From assembly GCF_020141465.1 (NCBI RefSeq), contig NZ_JAHSPD010000002.1, positions 1 to 63,571 of the forward strand: DNA of 63,571 nucleotides, written 5' to 3'. The position numbers and the translations under genes were made by a program. The notes beneath the pieces were generated by a model. It saw only the letters and a program-made list of their open reading frames with translations. It ran no database searches and had not been told where the DNA came from. The stretch comes from Roseovarius carneus (GTDB taxonomy: Bacteria; Pseudomonadota; Alphaproteobacteria; Rhodobacterales; Rhodobacteraceae). Shown piece after piece: positions 34,701-43,821 of this stretch (positions are counted from its first letter, which is position 1; every line of letters starts with the position of its first letter).

Positions 34701-35684
34701 TTAGTTACCGTGGATCATGTCGGCGGGGATTTCCGCACCGGCGTTTTCAGTAAACCATGCTGCCGCACCGGGGTGCCATTTCATGACAGTGTTCTTGTCC
34801 CAGTTTTCGGGCAACGTCGATCCAGCCGCACGGTGAATGTTCACCATACGCTCGTTGTCGGACATAACCACGTCCACAACAGCCTTCACAAAGCTTTCGG
34901 GCAGATCACAGTTGGCAATCGCGAAGTTCCACATGGAAACGGACCGCGCAGGTGCGTCCAGCGTGGTGTAGGCGTCAGCCGAAATATCGAACTGCGACAC
35001 CGGGAAGGCGGCCATGATCTGGGCCTGCTCGTCTTCCGTAAACTCGATGATGTTCACTTCTGTTTGCACTTCGAGCTGGCTGACCGCAGGCACCGGAACA
35101 CCGGCAGCGAACGCGATCACGTCCAGCAGACCATCCTGAAGCTGGCTGCCAAGGTCAGACCAACCGCCATTGCGACGGTCAAACTCGACGCCCAGTTCTT
35201 CCATCATGCGTGGGAAGTAGGTGTCAGATGTGGACCCCGCAGGGCCAAAGCCGATGCGTGCGCCTGCCGGAATGTCAGCAATGCTGGTGATGCCCGAGGA
35301 TGACAGCGCAGTTACGGAGAACGGCGTCTGATACATCGGGAACATCGCGCAAGCGCCGGTCATCTGAAGGCCGGGTGCGATAGGGTTTGTGCCCGCCAGA
35401 GATTCTGCGGCTGGACCCATTGTGGTCATGCCGAACTGTGCTTCGCCCGTGTGAACCAGCGCCATGTTCTGCATTGGGCCACCAGTGACTTCGCCACCGC
35501 CGGACAATCCCAGCTCTTCTGCGACCAAGTTCGCCCAGCCCGCGCCATACGCGAAGTAGGTGCCACCCTGTGATGCGGTGCCCACAGTAAAGCTCTCGGG
35601 CCAGCCAGTCCGGTCTGTGTCTGCGAACGCGCTGCCAGCAATGGCCGTGGCGACCGCAAACGTAATTCCTGTTAGTTTTGTCAT
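34701..35684 (-). CDS. TAXI-family TRAP solute-binding protein
   Basis: This 327-residue periplasmic protein begins with a signal peptide (KLTGITFAVATAIAGSAFA). It shows TAXI features: FTVGTASQGGTYFAYGAGWANLV at the N-terminus, FGMTTMGPAAESLAG, and ARIGFGPAGSTSDTYFPRMMEELG. GGAGG precedes the ATG at 35684. It is the first gene of the transporter operon, with the permease 156 bp downstream. The substrate is unknown; characterised TAXI proteins bind small organic acids such as glutamate or 2-oxoglutarate. Confidence 0.93.
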   Translation of the reverse strand: MTKLTGITFAVATAIAGSAFADTDRTGWPESFTVGTASQGGTYFAYGAGWANLVAEELGLSGGGEVTGGPMQNMALVHTGEAQFGMTTMGPAAESLAGTNPIAPGLQMTGACAMFPMYQTPFSVTALSSSGITSIADIPAGARIGFGPAGSTSDTYFPRMMEELGVEFDRRNGGWSDLGSQLQDGLLDVIAFAAGVPVPAVSQLEVQTEVNIIEFTEDEQAQIMAAFPVSQFDISADAYTTLDAPARSVSMWNFAIANCDLPESFVKAVVDVVMSDNERMVNIHRAAGSTLPENWDKNTVMKWHPGAAAWFTENAGAEIPADMIHGN

Positions 35685-35897
35685 TTTAGTTCCTCCCATA
35701 AAGTATGTCGTCTGAGCAATCCTGCTATGCGCTTAGCAAGAGGCTGAATATGAATTAGGCGACGTGCCAACCGCGCCAACCGCTTTAACGCAAACATTTT
35801 CATTTTAGTTTGGATTTCAGGTCCGAATGGGTCACGAGCGGGACATTGGGTGATTTTATTGGGTCGTTGACTGCACAACTTGGAATTTCACCATAAT

Positions 35898-37241
35898 TTA
35901 GGCATCCGGACTTGTGAAGCTGTCTCGCGCCAAATCATAGCGCACCATCTTTTCATAAAGCGCTTTTCGAGAGATTCCCAAAGCCTCATATGTGTCTTTG
36001 AGGCGCCCTTCGTGCGCGGTCAGACTTGCCGCGATCAAGGCACGTTCGTGATCTGCCATCCGGTGTGCCAAAGACTGCGATGCGTCAGCCCCGGTATCTT
36101 GATCCTCCGGCAACCCCAAAACAAAGCGCTCGGCTGCATTGCGCAGCTCGCGCGCGTTACCGGGCCAGTCACGTGCTGCAACCGCGTCCAACGTCGCGCC
36201 CGGCACATGAGGGACAGGAAGGTCATAGCGGTCGGCAATTTGCCCGACAAAGGTCAAAAACAGGATAGGCACGTCTTCACGCCGCGCAGCCAGTGTTGGC
36301 ATCTGCAAGGTCACGACATTCAGCCGGTAGAGAAGGTCCTCACGGAACGTCCCCTTTGCGACTGCGTCTTGCAGATTGGTTTTTGACGCCGCAACAAAGC
36401 GCACGTCCAACGCAATAGGATCATGGGACCCCAGAGGGTTTATGAGCCGGTTTTCCACCGCATGCAGCAGCTTGCCTTGCATTGCCATTGGCAGGCTGTC
36501 GATTTCGTCCAAAAACAACGTGCCACGCTGTGCATGTTCAAATCGGCCGATCCTCGACCTCACGGCTGCGGCATGCGCCCCTGCTTGGTGCCCGAATAGC
36601 TCGCTTTCTATGCCATCCACAGGCAATGCGGCGCAGTTGATGGCAATAAAGGGCTTGTCTGCCCGCGCGCTGCCGCTGTGAAGCGCTTGTGCGGCGAGGC
36701 CCTTGCCCGTGCCGGTTTCGCCAACGATCAATACGTTGGCATCTGTCGCGGCGATGTCGCTGATTTGCCTGCGCATCCGGTCCATGGCACCACTAAAGCC
36801 GCGAAGGCTGACTTGTGCTGTGAGCGGTGATTGAACCTGCGATCGCAGACGGCGGTTCTCCATAGTCAGACGGCGCATTGCGATCGCTCGGTGCACTGCA
36901 TCGACCAATCGTTCAGGCGCGTAGGGCTTTTCAATGAAATCATAGGCACCGTCACGCATCATCGAGACAGCCAGATCGACATCGCCGTGTCCGGTGACCA
37001 AAATAACGGGGATTTGCGGATCTTTTTGCAAAACGGCGTGCAGCAATGCTACGCCCCCCATGCCGGGCATCCGAAGGTCCGTGACAATCACACCTTCGAA
37101 ATCAGTATCAATCTGGTCCAATGCGGCTTCGGCGCGCTCAAAACACGCACAGTCGATACCCGCCAAATCCAGCGTTTGCTGCCCCGCGATGCGCAGCGGG
37201 CCTTCATCGTCAATAAAAAACACGGTGGCGGCTTCGGTCAT
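35898..37241 (-). CDS. DctD-like response regulator with atypical GAFTGA loop
   Basis: This 447-residue protein has a receiver domain (FIDDEG; phosphorylated Asp in VIVTDLRMPGMGG; KPY), an AAA+ domain with Walker A GETGTGKG near residue 165 and Walker B GTLFLDEID, and a Fis-type helix-turn-helix at the end (TYEALGISRKALYEKMVRY). The sigma-54 contact loop, normally GAFTGA, reads GAHAAA. Loss of the Phe-Thr pair normally abolishes sigma-54 activation. The protein may therefore act with sigma-70, as the NtrC of Rhodobacter does, or may have lost activation. It lies next to the TAXI-TRAP genes and overlaps the kinase gene. Confidence 0.9.
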   Translation of the reverse strand: MTEAATVFFIDDEGPLRIAGQQTLDLAGIDCACFERAEAALDQIDTDFEGVIVTDLRMPGMGGVALLHAVLQKDPQIPVILVTGHGDVDLAVSMMRDGAYDFIEKPYAPERLVDAVHRAIAMRRLTMENRRLRSQVQSPLTAQVSLRGFSGAMDRMRRQISDIAATDANVLIVGETGTGKGLAAQALHSGSARADKPFIAINCAALPVDGIESELFGHQAGAHAAAVRSRIGRFEHAQRGTLFLDEIDSLPMAMQGKLLHAVENRLINPLGSHDPIALDVRFVAASKTNLQDAVAKGTFREDLLYRLNVVTLQMPTLAARREDVPILFLTFVGQIADRYDLPVPHVPGATLDAVAARDWPGNARELRNAAERFVLGLPEDQDTGADASQSLAHRMADHERALIAASLTAHEGRLKDTYEALGISRKALYEKMVRYDLARDSFTSPDA

Positions 37242-39112
37242 TCTGCCGCCTTTTGCGCGCAAGGGGCTTCAGATTGCATCAGCGAAACCGAAAAGACGGC
37301 GCCGCCCTCTGGGTGATTTTGACCGCTCAGGCTCCCGCCGAAATCGCGCACGATATTGTAGGAAATCGACAGGCCAAGCCCCATCCCGTGACCGGGCTCT
37401 TTGGTGGTGTAGAACGGATCAAAAAGCTGTGCGATGTTTTCTTGGGTCATTCCGGTTCCCCGGTCGCGCACATCGACACAAACCTTACCTTGTTGTCTTT
37501 CCAATGCAATGTCGATCAGCGGATCGGGGGTTTTGATCATGGCATCCACAGCATTGCTCAGTAAGTTCATAAATACCTGCTGGAGCCGGACCTGACCACC
37601 CTGAACCCAGATTTCTTCATCCGGCGGGATCCAGTTCACGTGGCATCCCGCAGCCCGCAGTTTTGGCTCCACAATCGCCAACGCACTCTCAATCGCCTGA
37701 TTGAGCAGAATGGGCTGTGTTCGCTCACCGGGGCGGCGTGCGAAATTGCGCAGATGGGTCGAGATGGCGACAAGCCGATCGACCATGTCGTCGATCATTC
37801 CGACATTCTGGCGCACTTTTTCATGTTCACCTCTATCGAGATAAGCGGCTGCATTGCGCGCAAAGGACTTCACTGCCGTCAGGGGCTGGTTGAATTCATG
37901 ACTAAGAGCCGCCGACATTTGCCCGAGTGCGGCCAGTTTGCCCGCCTGCACCAGTTCAGTCTGGGTCTGGCGCAACCGGATCTCGGCGCTGCGGCGTTCC
38001 TCGACCTCTTGCATGATGTTGCGATTGGCCTCATTCAACTCGGCTGTGCGTTGGGTGACCCGCTGCTCCAGTTCCTCTTTGATCAAAAGGGCCGCGGCGA
38101 TACGTTCTTGGAGTTGCACGCGGCGCTGGATCACAACAATGACGATCAGACCCGCCAGCAACAACAGCAAAGCCGCTGTCGCGACGGTCCCCATTGCCCT
38201 GTTCCAGGCAGGCCCCGTGGGTGTGAACAACCAAACCTCCCATTGGGCCTCAGGGATGGCTTGGGTTTGCACAATGAAATCTTCAGGTTGGCCCGTCGCG
38301 TCGGTGATCGCCATACGCTTGAGGCTACTATCAAAGAGTGTTTGGGTATTTTCAAGTAATACGAGCTGATCCATAGGGTACTTGCGGGTCGCCTCGATCG
38401 CCGCGCGCGATGGGGCCGTGAGCGGCTCGAAGGTCCGGAAGTGCCAGCGGGGGCGGTTGGACATAAAAACAACCCCGACATCATCTGTGACCACGACGAC
38501 ATTATCGCCCACGCTCCATGCTTCCTCAAACGCATCTACCGTGAATTTAACAGCCAGAACACCGACGATGTCAGAGCCGTCGCGCACCGCCTCGGCAAAG
38601 AAATACCCGCGCTCGCCCGAGGTTGTGCCAAGCGCGAAAAACCGCCCCTGCTTTCCGCTCAAGGCGAGGGTGAAATAGGGGCGGTATTCGAAATTCTGCC
38701 CAACGAAAGAAAGCTCCTTCCAATGGTTGCTGGCCGCGATGGTCAGACCTGTCCGGTCGATCAGAAAGATGTCGGACAGTCCCACCATTTCCGCAGTCCG
38801 GTGAAGATCAGTGTTGACCCGCTCGATGAGCGCTGGGTCCGATGGCGTCTGCAACGCGCGGATCACCTCGGGGCGCTCGGAGATGAGTTTTGGCAAAGCC
38901 TCGAACCTGCGCAAAGACCCGTTCAAACCCTCAACAGCCAACGTCAGGGTGGAGGCTTCTTTTTGTGCCAGCTGCCCCAGATACACGCGCTCCAATGCAG
39001 GAAAGAAAAGCGCCGAAGCAGCAATCAGGAAGCCGAAAACCCCCGCCAGTATAAGCGCGACTAAACCCGCTTTTTGTTCAATGCGCCCGCGTTTTATGAC
39101 CTGAAAAGACAT
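37238..39112 (-). CDS. DctB-like sensor histidine kinase
   Basis: This 624-residue membrane kinase has one N-terminal membrane segment (AGLVALILAGVFGFLIAASALFF) and a periplasmic sensor region of about 260 residues of the double-Cache type seen in DctB. A second segment follows (VATAALLLLLAGLIVIVVIQ), then a coiled coil (ERIAAALLIKEELEQRVTQR). The kinase core has the H-box ALSHEFNQPLTAVKSF, the N-box VFMNLLSNAVDA and the G-boxes RDRGTGM and GMGLGLSISYNIV. It phosphorylates the regulator encoded downstream, with which it overlaps by four bases. The pair presumably controls the adjacent TAXI-TRAP operon. Confidence 0.9.
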   Translation of the reverse strand: MSFQVIKRGRIEQKAGLVALILAGVFGFLIAASALFFPALERVYLGQLAQKEASTLTLAVEGLNGSLRRFEALPKLISERPEVIRALQTPSDPALIERVNTDLHRTAEMVGLSDIFLIDRTGLTIAASNHWKELSFVGQNFEYRPYFTLALSGKQGRFFALGTTSGERGYFFAEAVRDGSDIVGVLAVKFTVDAFEEAWSVGDNVVVVTDDVGVVFMSNRPRWHFRTFEPLTAPSRAAIEATRKYPMDQLVLLENTQTLFDSSLKRMAITDATGQPEDFIVQTQAIPEAQWEVWLFTPTGPAWNRAMGTVATAALLLLLAGLIVIVVIQRRVQLQERIAAALLIKEELEQRVTQRTAELNEANRNIMQEVEERRSAEIRLRQTQTELVQAGKLAALGQMSAALSHEFNQPLTAVKSFARNAAAYLDRGEHEKVRQNVGMIDDMVDRLVAISTHLRNFARRPGERTQPILLNQAIESALAIVEPKLRAAGCHVNWIPPDEEIWVQGGQVRLQQVFMNLLSNAVDAMIKTPDPLIDIALERQQGKVCVDVRDRGTGMTQENIAQLFDPFYTTKEPGHGMGLGLSISYNIVRDFGGSLSGQNHPEGGAVFSVSLMQSEAPCAQKAAE

Positions 39113-39258
39113 GGCATAGTGATGGAAGTAAAAGTCACATCTGACAACCCTATCAAAGGGGTGGGGTTATCTTTCTTGTCCATCACGCAGATCGGCAACC
39201 AGATAATTCTGTGCTACCCAAAGTGTTCACGGTCAGGGCTAGATTTTCCGCATATTGA

Positions 39259-39950
39259 TCACGCAGACGAGCTGGATGCGTCTGGTGATTTCATGAGCGC
39301 CGCCGGGACCTTGTTCCAGATTGCGCCATGCGGTTGTTCTTCGCTGTAGTCTCTACCGCTGCCCGGCAGGCGATGCATGCATCGCTGAGAGAGGCCAAGC
39401 CCCCAACTTTTCGGACGTGTCTGCAAGGCCGTGAACCAGTGCGCGTTCAAGCACTTGGCCCGGAACCGGCCATTGAAGGCTTCAATATATGCATTGTAAA
39501 TGGGTTTTCCAGGCCGTGAAAAGTCGAGCGTGACGTTCCGCTAGCACGTCCAAAAATCCATGTCGCAAGAGATAAATTCGCTGCCGTTATCGACCCTAAT
39601 CGTTTTGGGATAACCCACCTGACGGCAGACACGATCTAGCGTCGTGACCACATTCTCGTCTTTATAGCTGAACATGGCATCAAGGACGGGCACGTACCGT
39701 GAGAAGGTGCAACGACCGTCAGTAGCCGGATCTTACGTCCTGTCGCCAACTGGTCATACACAAAATTCATCGCCCAGACATCATTCGGTCTCACGGCATC
39801 TTTACGGTCTTCGCGCAGCTTTGCCTTCACTCGCCGCTTGGGCGTCTTGTTGCGCAGTTACGTACCCAACTCCTTGTTAATCCTATAAGTCTTCTTTGCA
39901 TTGATATCCCAACCCACAAGACGACCAAGGCAATCGACTGGATACTCTAC
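39259..39950 (-). pseudogene. IS3-family orfB transposase relic
   Basis: Read on the minus strand, fragments in several frames rebuild a typical IS3 orfB: GWDINAKKTYRINKELG, then TAA, then LRNKTPKRRVKAKLRED, NDVWAMNFVYDQLATGRKIR, the catalytic block VDNGSEFISRDMDFW, DFSRPGKPIYNAYIEAFNGRF, and HWFTALQ with EEQPHGAIWNKVP at the end. It carries a nonsense codon and at least two frameshifts. A 37-bp palindromic insert lies between the helix ending GAW and RDY. N-terminal sequence and both terminal repeats are missing. It borders an IS5 scrap at 39957. Confidence 0.87.
39358..39397 (+). repeat. double-palindrome element, copy 2 (inside IS3 orfB)
   Basis: CTGCCCGGCAG (39359-39369) is followed by the perfect palindrome GCGATGCATGCATCGC (39370-39385) and TGAGAGAGG. 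The host transposase should read about W-R-R-D-Y across this point. Forty bases stand where three are expected, an insert of 37 bp. Confidence 0.8.
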
Positions 39951-39956
39951 AAATAA

Positions 39957-40085
39957 CGGCACTTGGTGGAGTGTTTCTTCAATCAGATCAAGCAGTTCAG
40001 AAAGATCCCGCTTCGATGTGAAATGTCAGCCTCATCCTTCAAGTCATTCGTAGCAATCGCATGCGCTATGGCCTGGCTCCCTTAA
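39957..40085 (+). pseudogene. IS5-family transposase C-terminal scrap
   Basis: A continuous 42-residue reading (RHLVECFFNQIKQFRKIPL, then SASSFKSFVAIACAMAWLP and stop) matches the C-terminus of IS5-family transposases (RHxVExFFxxIKxFRRI). The rest of the element is missing, truncated at the junction with the IS3 relic. Confidence 0.8.
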
Positions 40086-40100
40086 ATGCAGAGACCACCT

Positions 40101-40214
40101 AGGGCGTGCCGCGTTTAATTGGGTTAAAGTATGCGTCGGACCGGGCGAAGCAGCGTTTGCGAAGCATAACGCGTTCGTCCTGTCCGATGAATTCAATTGA
40201 ACGGAACACGCTCT
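40101..40214. repeat. 114-bp imperfect palindromic repeat
   Basis: The left half starts AGGGCGTGCCGCGTTTAATT and the right half, reverse-complemented, starts AGAGCGTGTTCCGTTCAATT. Similarity continues through TCGGAC-N-GG-N-CGAA. The element has a MITE-like or long-hairpin structure, with no coding potential. It sits just after the end of the glycan operon and could act as its terminator. Confidence 0.6.
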
Positions 40215-40235
40215 AAAGGCTTAATGCACGTTCGA

Positions 40236-41192
40236 TCAGCCGTCTAACACCGCCACCCCAAAGCCTTCACGCCCAAAGGCATTGCCATTATACAGCATAT
40301 AAACCTTATCTTTCAGGCGAAACACATGCGGATAGCACCGCATATCGCTATCCCACGCGCCGGGCTGCGAAGGGGCCGGAGCCAAGCTGTCATCGCGCGT
40401 CCATGTCGTGAGATCATCGGACCAAGCCGCCCCCAGGCGATATCCACGGCTGCTATCCGTGCGAAAGCCAAACGCCTCGCGGTAGCAAAAGAACATATGA
40501 TAGCGGCCCTCAATCTGGATCACCGTTGGCAGGGCCTGACATTCATCGGGGTTTAATGTGTCCGCAATGATAGCGCGCCCATCGCGCTGCCATGCAATCC
40601 CATCAGGTGAGGTTGCATAGGCAATTTTATAGACCCGGTCTGGGGGGCTTTCTGCGTCGAACTTTTGCCATTTGGTGCCAAAAATATACCACATGTGATA
40701 GGTGCCGTCGAACTTTTGTACAAAGGCGTCACCGACCAAAAGCGGCTCGTGCAAGCTGGGCGCAAGCAACGGGCCGCCTGCACCGTGACGCTGAAAGGTT
40801 TCGCCATTGTCATGGCTGATCACCAAACCAATCGCCGCATCTGCCGAGACCGAGACCTTACGGTTCCAGCCCGTGGTGTACCCAAGAACCCGGTCCCCAT
40901 CGCGCAGCACATTGATCGGAAAAACTCCGTGTTCGTCAAAACACCCAAGATCGCCCAAAGGCAGAACAGTATGCTGTGCAACCCCTAAAAGCGTCTGCAT
41001 ATCATGGGCGAAATCCGCATAGGCGATGTGGCTGAGAAACTTTCCCGTATTGTCGCGTTCCCGCGTGGAAAAGAACACCCGCACCCGGTCTTCCATCACC
41101 AAGGTCTGTGGCGATTGGGCAAAGGTTTCACAGTTGTTTGACAACGCGTGTTCAGTAGGGTCAAATAGTTTACCCATGGCAGTCCACTTCAT
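40236..41192 (-). CDS. five-bladed beta-propeller glycosidase-like protein
   Basis: This 318-residue cytoplasmic protein resembles GH43/GH130-type propellers. Repeated blade motifs include AQSPQTLVMEDRVRVFFSTR, DGTYHMWYIFGTKW, YKIAYATSPDGIAW, GRYHMFFCYR and AAWSDDLTTWTRDD. It lacks a signal peptide. ATG at 41192 overlaps the stop of its paralogue (ATGA). The two proteins share the same N-terminal MGK-x-FDP and C-terminal NGxGREGFGxAVL blocks. In polysaccharide loci such proteins are thought to act on glycan precursors or sugar phosphates, but no activity is assigned. It is the last gene of the minus-strand operon. Confidence 0.75.
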   Translation of the reverse strand: MKWTAMGKLFDPTEHALSNNCETFAQSPQTLVMEDRVRVFFSTRERDNTGKFLSHIAYADFAHDMQTLLGVAQHTVLPLGDLGCFDEHGVFPINVLRDGDRVLGYTTGWNRKVSVSADAAIGLVISHDNGETFQRHGAGGPLLAPSLHEPLLVGDAFVQKFDGTYHMWYIFGTKWQKFDAESPPDRVYKIAYATSPDGIAWQRDGRAIIADTLNPDECQALPTVIQIEGRYHMFFCYREAFGFRTDSSRGYRLGAAWSDDLTTWTRDDSLAPAPSQPGAWDSDMRCYPHVFRLKDKVYMLYNGNAFGREGFGVAVLDG

Positions 41193-42193
41193 GCCTGCCC
41201 CCACGCGTCATCGTTTTCCAAAACCGCAAGACCAAAGCCCTCGCGGCCCATACCATTGCCCTGAAACAGCATATACGTTGCCCCATCCAGGTCAAACACA
41301 TGAGGATAGTTGATCATTTCACTGTCCCATCCAGTCTGGGACAGTCTGATATCGACCATATCGTCATTCCGGTCCCAAGTGATCATATCATCTGATACGG
41401 CGTAACCGATGCGGTAGCCGCCGCTGCGCTCTTTGTAATTATGCAGGCCGCGATAGGAGAAAAACATGTGATAACGTCCATTGCGGTATATCACATCGGG
41501 GCAAGCCTGACATTCATCGAGACCCAGTTTATCGGGGATCAGTGATTTACCAAGCTTGTCCCAAACGATCCCATCCGCGGAGGTCGCCGTGCGGATTTTG
41601 TAAATCGGCTCTGTGCGGCCATCATCCATTTTACGCCACTCACGCCCTGCGACATACCACAGATGCCAGACATCTGCGAATTTGCGGATGCGGGGGCTGC
41701 CCAAAAGAAACGGTTCATCGGGAGAAAACGGCAGTACCGGGCCTTTACCAAGGCGGGTGAAAGTCTCCCCTTGGTCGGTACTGATCGCAAGGCCCACGGC
41801 GGCGTTGAATGGCACCGACTCGCACCGCGTCCAGCCCGCGTAGTATGCTCGGATATCGCCCCCATCGCGGATAACGGACACAGGGTATGTGCCAAACTCA
41901 TCAAAGGTGCCGAAGGCGCCCAGCTCCAACACGGGCTGTTCACACACGCGCAGCCGTTTTGTCAGATCCCGACGATCCAGATCAAGATAAGAGATATAGC
42001 TGAGATATTGCCCATCCGGTCCAGGCGCAGGTCTGGAACAGAAGTAAACGCGCACGAAGTCATCGAAAATCACCGTTGCAGGGGATTGCGCAAACTCATG
42101 CATCCAGCTTTCGGTTGTCAGATCTTTGGGGTCAAAGACCTTACCCATTTTACGCCAAATGAATCGCGGTGTGGTCTGGTGTGTATCAGTCAT
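41189..42193 (-). CDS. beta-propeller glycosidase-like protein (paralogue)
   Basis: This 334-residue paralogue of the preceding entry shows FAQSPATVIFDDFVRVYFCSR, VWHLWYVAGREWRKMDDGR, KIRTATSADGIVW, GRYHMFFSYRGLHNYKER and YAVSDDMITWDRND. The carboxylates in the FxDFxR and DECQACPD segments are conserved between the two and may be active-site residues. ATG at 42193 (MTDTHQTTP) overlaps the phosphoesterase gene upstream by eight bases; the in-frame upstream extension is that gene read in another frame. The tandem arrangement suggests duplication followed by divergence. Confidence 0.75.
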   Translation of the reverse strand: MTDTHQTTPRFIWRKMGKVFDPKDLTTESWMHEFAQSPATVIFDDFVRVYFCSRPAPGPDGQYLSYISYLDLDRRDLTKRLRVCEQPVLELGAFGTFDEFGTYPVSVIRDGGDIRAYYAGWTRCESVPFNAAVGLAISTDQGETFTRLGKGPVLPFSPDEPFLLGSPRIRKFADVWHLWYVAGREWRKMDDGRTEPIYKIRTATSADGIVWDKLGKSLIPDKLGLDECQACPDVIYRNGRYHMFFSYRGLHNYKERSGGYRIGYAVSDDMITWDRNDDMVDIRLSQTGWDSEMINYPHVFDLDGATYMLFQGNGMGREGFGLAVLENDDAWGQA

Positions 42194-42866
42194 CGCTAAG
42201 CCGCCGCAAATTCCGTGCCCCTGTTTGCAAGCCACCGTAGTAATAGTCGCTAAACCCAGCGGCATCCATCAGATCAAAAACCTTTTGCATATCGTATTCC
42301 ACACGGTGAAGGGTGAAATCACCATTCTCATAAATGGCAAAGGCCGCACGTGGATCGCCGTCACGCGGCTGACCTACGGACCCGGGGTTACAGTGTATTT
42401 TATCACCAAAGTGGTTCAGAGACTGCAGATGGGTGTGCCCTGACACGAAGACACGCCCTTGGACGCGCTCAAAATATGTGGGGGTGATATCGATGTATTC
42501 ATCGATAGGATCACTCCAACCACCATGCACAAGACGAATTTCACCAATATCGCGCTGCACAGGAAAACTACGCAACCACTCCATGTGGCTCGGCTCAAAA
42601 ATTTTACGTTGATAGACCATGCAGTCATTGACAGATTGAGACCGTATGCAAAACCCGCCTCCTGCCAGATACCAATCGTGGTTGCCCATCACGCAAGGGA
42701 TCTGCCTTTCGCGCAACATCGAACAACACTCGTTGATCTGGGTGTAATAGCCGACCACATCACCGGCACAGTAAATATTATCAACGCCCAAGCGGTCAAT
42801 TTCCGCCAAAACGGAAGTCAGCGCCTCATAGTTGCCGTGAATGTCAGAGATGAATGCTGTCTTCAT
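42186..42866 (-). CDS. YfcE/MJ0936-type metallophosphoesterase
   Basis: This 226-residue calcineurin-like phosphoesterase has ISDIHGN at residues 5-11, AGDVVGYY, MGNHDWYL, LVHGG and VSGHTHLQS, all metal-binding motifs in order. The ATG at 42866 matches the family N-terminus; an alternative ATG at 42875 adds three residues. It overlaps the ATP-grasp gene by 23 bases. A role in removing phosphate from a sugar phosphate or nucleotide-linked intermediate of the locus is inferred only from context. Confidence 0.8.
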   Translation of the reverse strand: MKTAFISDIHGNYEALTSVLAEIDRLGVDNIYCAGDVVGYYTQINECCSMLRERQIPCVMGNHDWYLAGGGFCIRSQSVNDCMVYQRKIFEPSHMEWLRSFPVQRDIGEIRLVHGGWSDPIDEYIDITPTYFERVQGRVFVSGHTHLQSLNHFGDKIHCNPGSVGQPRDGDPRAAFAIYENGDFTLHRVEYDMQKVFDLMDAAGFSDYYYGGLQTGARNLRRLSDD

Positions 42867-43821
42867 AAAATACATGCTCGTCTATGTAGCGCACGGCCCG
42901 CCCAGACCGGATCAAAGGTTGAGTTGGGATCTGCCCGTCTAAGAAGAACCCAAGGGCCATGGCGCTTTCGTTATACCCAAAGGCTGTGCGGATGGAGGTG
43001 GCTGAGGAAATGCGCGGGTTGATCTCAAGCAATTTGGGACCACCTGCCCCAACCCGGAATTGAAAGTTGGTCGGCCCAACCGGGCGAAACAACTGGCACA
43101 ACGCCTGCATCGATGCCTCAAAAGGGGTGATGTCGATGACCTCTGCCTTATCGGTGAACCCGTCGCGCGACAGTTTGCGGCGCAGGCCCATTGCGGCAAA
43201 ATATCCGCCCTTTGCATCGCAAAACGCAGAGATAGTGAATTCTTCCTCATCGGTGCCCACAAGCGGCTGCACCATAAGATGCACGCCAATCTGTGCTTTG
43301 TGCGGGGCAAAGGCCTCACGGGTGCTCGCACGAACGATCCCTTTTGAGCCGAATCCTTTGCGTGGCTTTAACAACAAAGGCATCCCAAATTTTTGGGACA
43401 ATATGTCAAAGTCATCCTCTAAGGCGCTGTCGATAGCACAGGCAATCCCTGCGGCTTTAAGATGCTGGAAGAATGCCCATTTGTCTTCGCAAAGCGCGGT
43501 CAGATCGGGGTGATTCAAAAGGGGCATGGAGCCTGCGGCACGAATATCCGTGGCATGCTGCGTCCAGTGATACATGTCCGCCTCGATTCCAGGCATCAGC
43601 ATATTGATCTGATGCTTCTTGAGAGTGGTCATCAACCACTCCAGATATCCGGGGTCATCGGTGCGTGGGGCTTGTTCAAACACATCGCAAAAGGCCGGTG
43701 CGACGGAATCGTCATAAATAGATGTACCAACCAAGAAACACTCAGGCCGCGCCTGCCGCAAAGCCCGCAAAATACCATATCCAACGATCCCGCTGGCCCC
43801 AGAGACCAGAACCCGCGTCAT
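42844..43821 (-). CDS. ATP-grasp (carbamoyl-phosphate-synthase-like) ligase
   Basis: This 325-residue enzyme starts with a Rossmann-like N-domain (RVLVSGASGIVGYGILRALR) followed by an ATP-grasp fold. That fold has MPLLLKPRKGFGSKGIVRA for nucleotide binding, TDEEEFTISAF, and the metal site in LLEINPRISSATS. The start at 43821 overlaps the methyltransferase stop. ATP-grasp enzymes join a carboxylate to an amine or thiol through an acylphosphate, so the locus may make an amide-decorated sugar. The substrate is unknown. Confidence 0.8.
   Translation of the reverse strand: MTRVLVSGASGIVGYGILRALRQARPECFLVGTSIYDDSVAPAFCDVFEQAPRTDDPGYLEWLMTTLKKHQINMLMPGIEADMYHWTQHATDIRAAGSMPLLNHPDLTALCEDKWAFFQHLKAAGIACAIDSALEDDFDILSQKFGMPLLLKPRKGFGSKGIVRASTREAFAPHKAQIGVHLMVQPLVGTDEEEFTISAFCDAKGGYFAAMGLRRKLSRDGFTDKAEVIDITPFEASMQALCQLFRPVGPTNFQFRVGAGGPKLLEINPRISSATSIRTAFGYNESAMALGFFLDGQIPTQPLIRSGRAVRYIDEHVFYEDSIHL

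Noticed and set aside
35763..35769. TGGCACG as a sigma-54 promoter for the TAXI operon.
   Set aside because: The -12 TTGC expected after four bases is absent (CTAA), and the regulator lacks GAFTGA, so a working sigma-54 promoter is not supported.
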